Positions 12,971 to 13,928 of a stretch of DNA of 13,928 nucleotides are shown here, piece by piece; within the stretch, counting starts at the first letter, position 1, and the number at the start of each line of letters is the position of its first letter. The stretch covers positions 1 to 13,928 of the forward strand of contig JAQTXY010000015.1 of the NCBI GenBank assembly GCA_028688535.1, given 5' to 3'. The position numbers and the translations under genes were made by a program. The stretch is from Methanothrix sp. (GTDB taxonomy: Archaea > Halobacteriota > Methanosarcinia > Methanotrichales > Methanotrichaceae). Under the pieces are notes generated by a model. That model made no database searches. It saw nothing but the letters and a program-made list of their open reading frames with translations, and had not been told where the DNA came from.

Positions 12971-13928
12971 TTGAAGCAGTTCAAGACGTGGTTTCGCTAC
13001 AACAACAAGAACTCCTACAGCATTGCCGCTCTGATGCCCCTGGTGGAGGCGGGCATCGCTCGTGAGCCGAAAGAGGGCATCATGCTCTACAGCTTTGCCA
13101 GCGCCCAGGCACAAGAGGTCTACAGGGAGGTTCGCAGCGCTGCGGTGGATGCCGTTTACATCGCCGGAGGACCTCATCCATCCGCTCTGCCTGAGGAGGT
13201 ACTTGAGCACTTTGACTTCGTGGTGATAGGTGAGGGGGAGGAGACGCTGCCGGAATTGCTGCTGGCTGTAAAAGAGGGCAGCGATCCGGCCAGGGTGAAT
13301 GGCATCGCCTTCAAACGCCAGGGTCGGGTGATATTTACGGAAAAGAGGTCGCCTGTGGACCTGGATTCTTACCCGCCCTTTAGCAAAATCCTGGCGCCTC
13401 TGGAAATCTCGCGCGGCTGCCCCTGGGGCTGTACTTACTGCCAGACTCCCCGCCTCTTCGGCACCTGCATGCGTCACCGATCGATTCCCATCATTGCCCA
13501 GTATGCTCGTCGCCACAAGGATATTCGCTTCACCTCGCCCAACTCTTTGGCCTACGGCTCAGATGGGCGCGCCCCTCGCCTGGAGAAGGTGCAGGCCCTG
13601 CTCAAGGTTCTGGCAGAGCAGAAAAAGCCCATCTATTTCGGCACATTTCCCTCCGAGGTCCGGCCGGAGTTCGTCTCGGCTGCGGCCCTGGAGCTTATCG
13701 TCAAGTACTGCGCCAACAAGAGTCTGAGCCTGGGGGGTCAGTCAGGCAGTCCTGCGGTCTTGCGCAGCATTGGCCGGGGCCACGGGTGCTCGGAGATCCA
13801 AGAGGCCCGCGAGCTTGCTTTGGATTATGGACTTGTGCCCCAGGTGGACCTGATCTTTGGCTTGCCGGCTGAGCAGGAAGAGGATCAGCGGCTGAGCCTT
13901 GAGCTGGTGAGGTGGATTGCAGCTAAGG
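12971..13928 (+). CDS. B12-binding radical SAM protein (MJ_1487 family), 3' end beyond the window
   Basis: The open frame runs from TTG 12971 past the right edge (319 codons visible). The N-terminal part resembles a cobalamin-binding domain: YNNKNSYSIAALMPLVEAG, AVYIAGGPHPSALPEE, then FVVIGEGEETLPELL (residues 83-97), typical of B12-binding radical SAM proteins. The radical SAM motif follows as SRGCPWGCTYCQTP (C150, C154, C157), then FTSPNSLAYGSDG, SLGGQSGSPAVLR and VDLIFGLPAEQEED. The order matches the archaeal MJ_1487 family (TIGR04013); the reaction is not known but would be methylation- or rearrangement-type chemistry. The frame is open only back to 12941 with no ATG; TTG 12971 gives the expected short N-terminus before RYNNKNSYS but has no clear ribosome site. 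The first in-frame ATG (13034) would cut into the domain. Confidence 0.8.
   Translation, partial: MKQFKTWFRYNNKNSYSIAALMPLVEAGIAREPKEGIMLYSFASAQAQEVYREVRSAAVDAVYIAGGPHPSALPEEVLEHFDFVVIGEGEETLPELLLAVKEGSDPARVNGIAFKRQGRVIFTEKRSPVDLDSYPPFSKILAPLEISRGCPWGCTYCQTPRLFGTCMRHRSIPIIAQYARRHKDIRFTSPNSLAYGSDGRAPRLEKVQALLKVLAEQKKPIYFGTFPSEVRPEFVSAAALELIVKYCANKSLSLGGQSGSPAVLRSIGRGHGCSEIQEARELALDYGLVPQVDLIFGLPAEQEEDQRLSLELVRWIAAK

Noticed and set aside
12953..13516. 187-aa minus-strand open frame opposite the B12 radical SAM gene
   Set aside because: The plus strand carries an uninterrupted reading frame with the radical SAM cysteine motif.

Overview
The window reads as chromosome of a methanogenic archaeon, most likely of the Methanothrix/Methanosarcinales type. 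This rests on gene content, not on a marker gene. It carries archaeal SRP19, a UPF0280 protein, a DUF2209-like protein beside HflX, paired MinD-type ATPases with ferredoxin inserts, NifX-like cofactor carriers, and a SPASM radical SAM protein resembling the methanogen 'Mhun_1560' group. Initiation fits archaea: GGAGG/GAGG ribosome sites, several TTG or GTG starts, and AT-rich TATA-like boxes. No rRNA, tRNA or CRISPR array was seen.

Region 1 (1-2252) is an accessory, AT-richer island. It holds the C-terminal tail of an IS66-like transposase, an unrecognised protein with paired cysteines, a 54-aa ORF with a strong ribosome site, and a small ribbon-helix-helix regulator on the minus strand. The regulator's promoter has a TATA box sitting exactly between two near-identical 11-bp palindromes. 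Next to it lies a decayed SWIM-zinc-finger/DDE transposase that has lost its start codon and carries a frameshift; it ends in a strong hairpin.

Region 2 (2253-4981) is a compact plus-strand operon: two NifX-like proteins, the first with a Gly/Arg/Gln-rich tail, then two MinD/NBP35-like ATPases, each with two [4Fe-4S] motifs. It looks like an iron-sulfur or metal-cofactor carrier/assembly module.

Region 3 (5023-8291) is on the minus strand. A lipoprotein joins a DOMON-type (haem- or ligand-binding) domain to a ferritin-like DUF2202 domain. Upstream of it, a peptide-modifying-type radical SAM/SPASM enzyme overlaps by 4 bases a metallo-beta-lactamase-fold hydrolase. No precursor peptide was found in the window.

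Region 4 (8358-11658) is a minus-strand operon: srp19, a PHP-domain phosphoesterase, a DUF2209-like protein, hflX and a UPF0280 protein, with gaps of 14 bases or less or 4-base overlaps.

Region 5 (11659-13928) has nifB divergent from srp19, then the frameshifted remnant of an apparent surface protein, then a B12-binding radical SAM gene that starts at TTG and runs off the window. NifB (builder of the NifB-cofactor cluster), the NifX-like proteins and the Fe-S ATPases could serve related cofactor chemistry, but no nitrogenase structural gene is present here.
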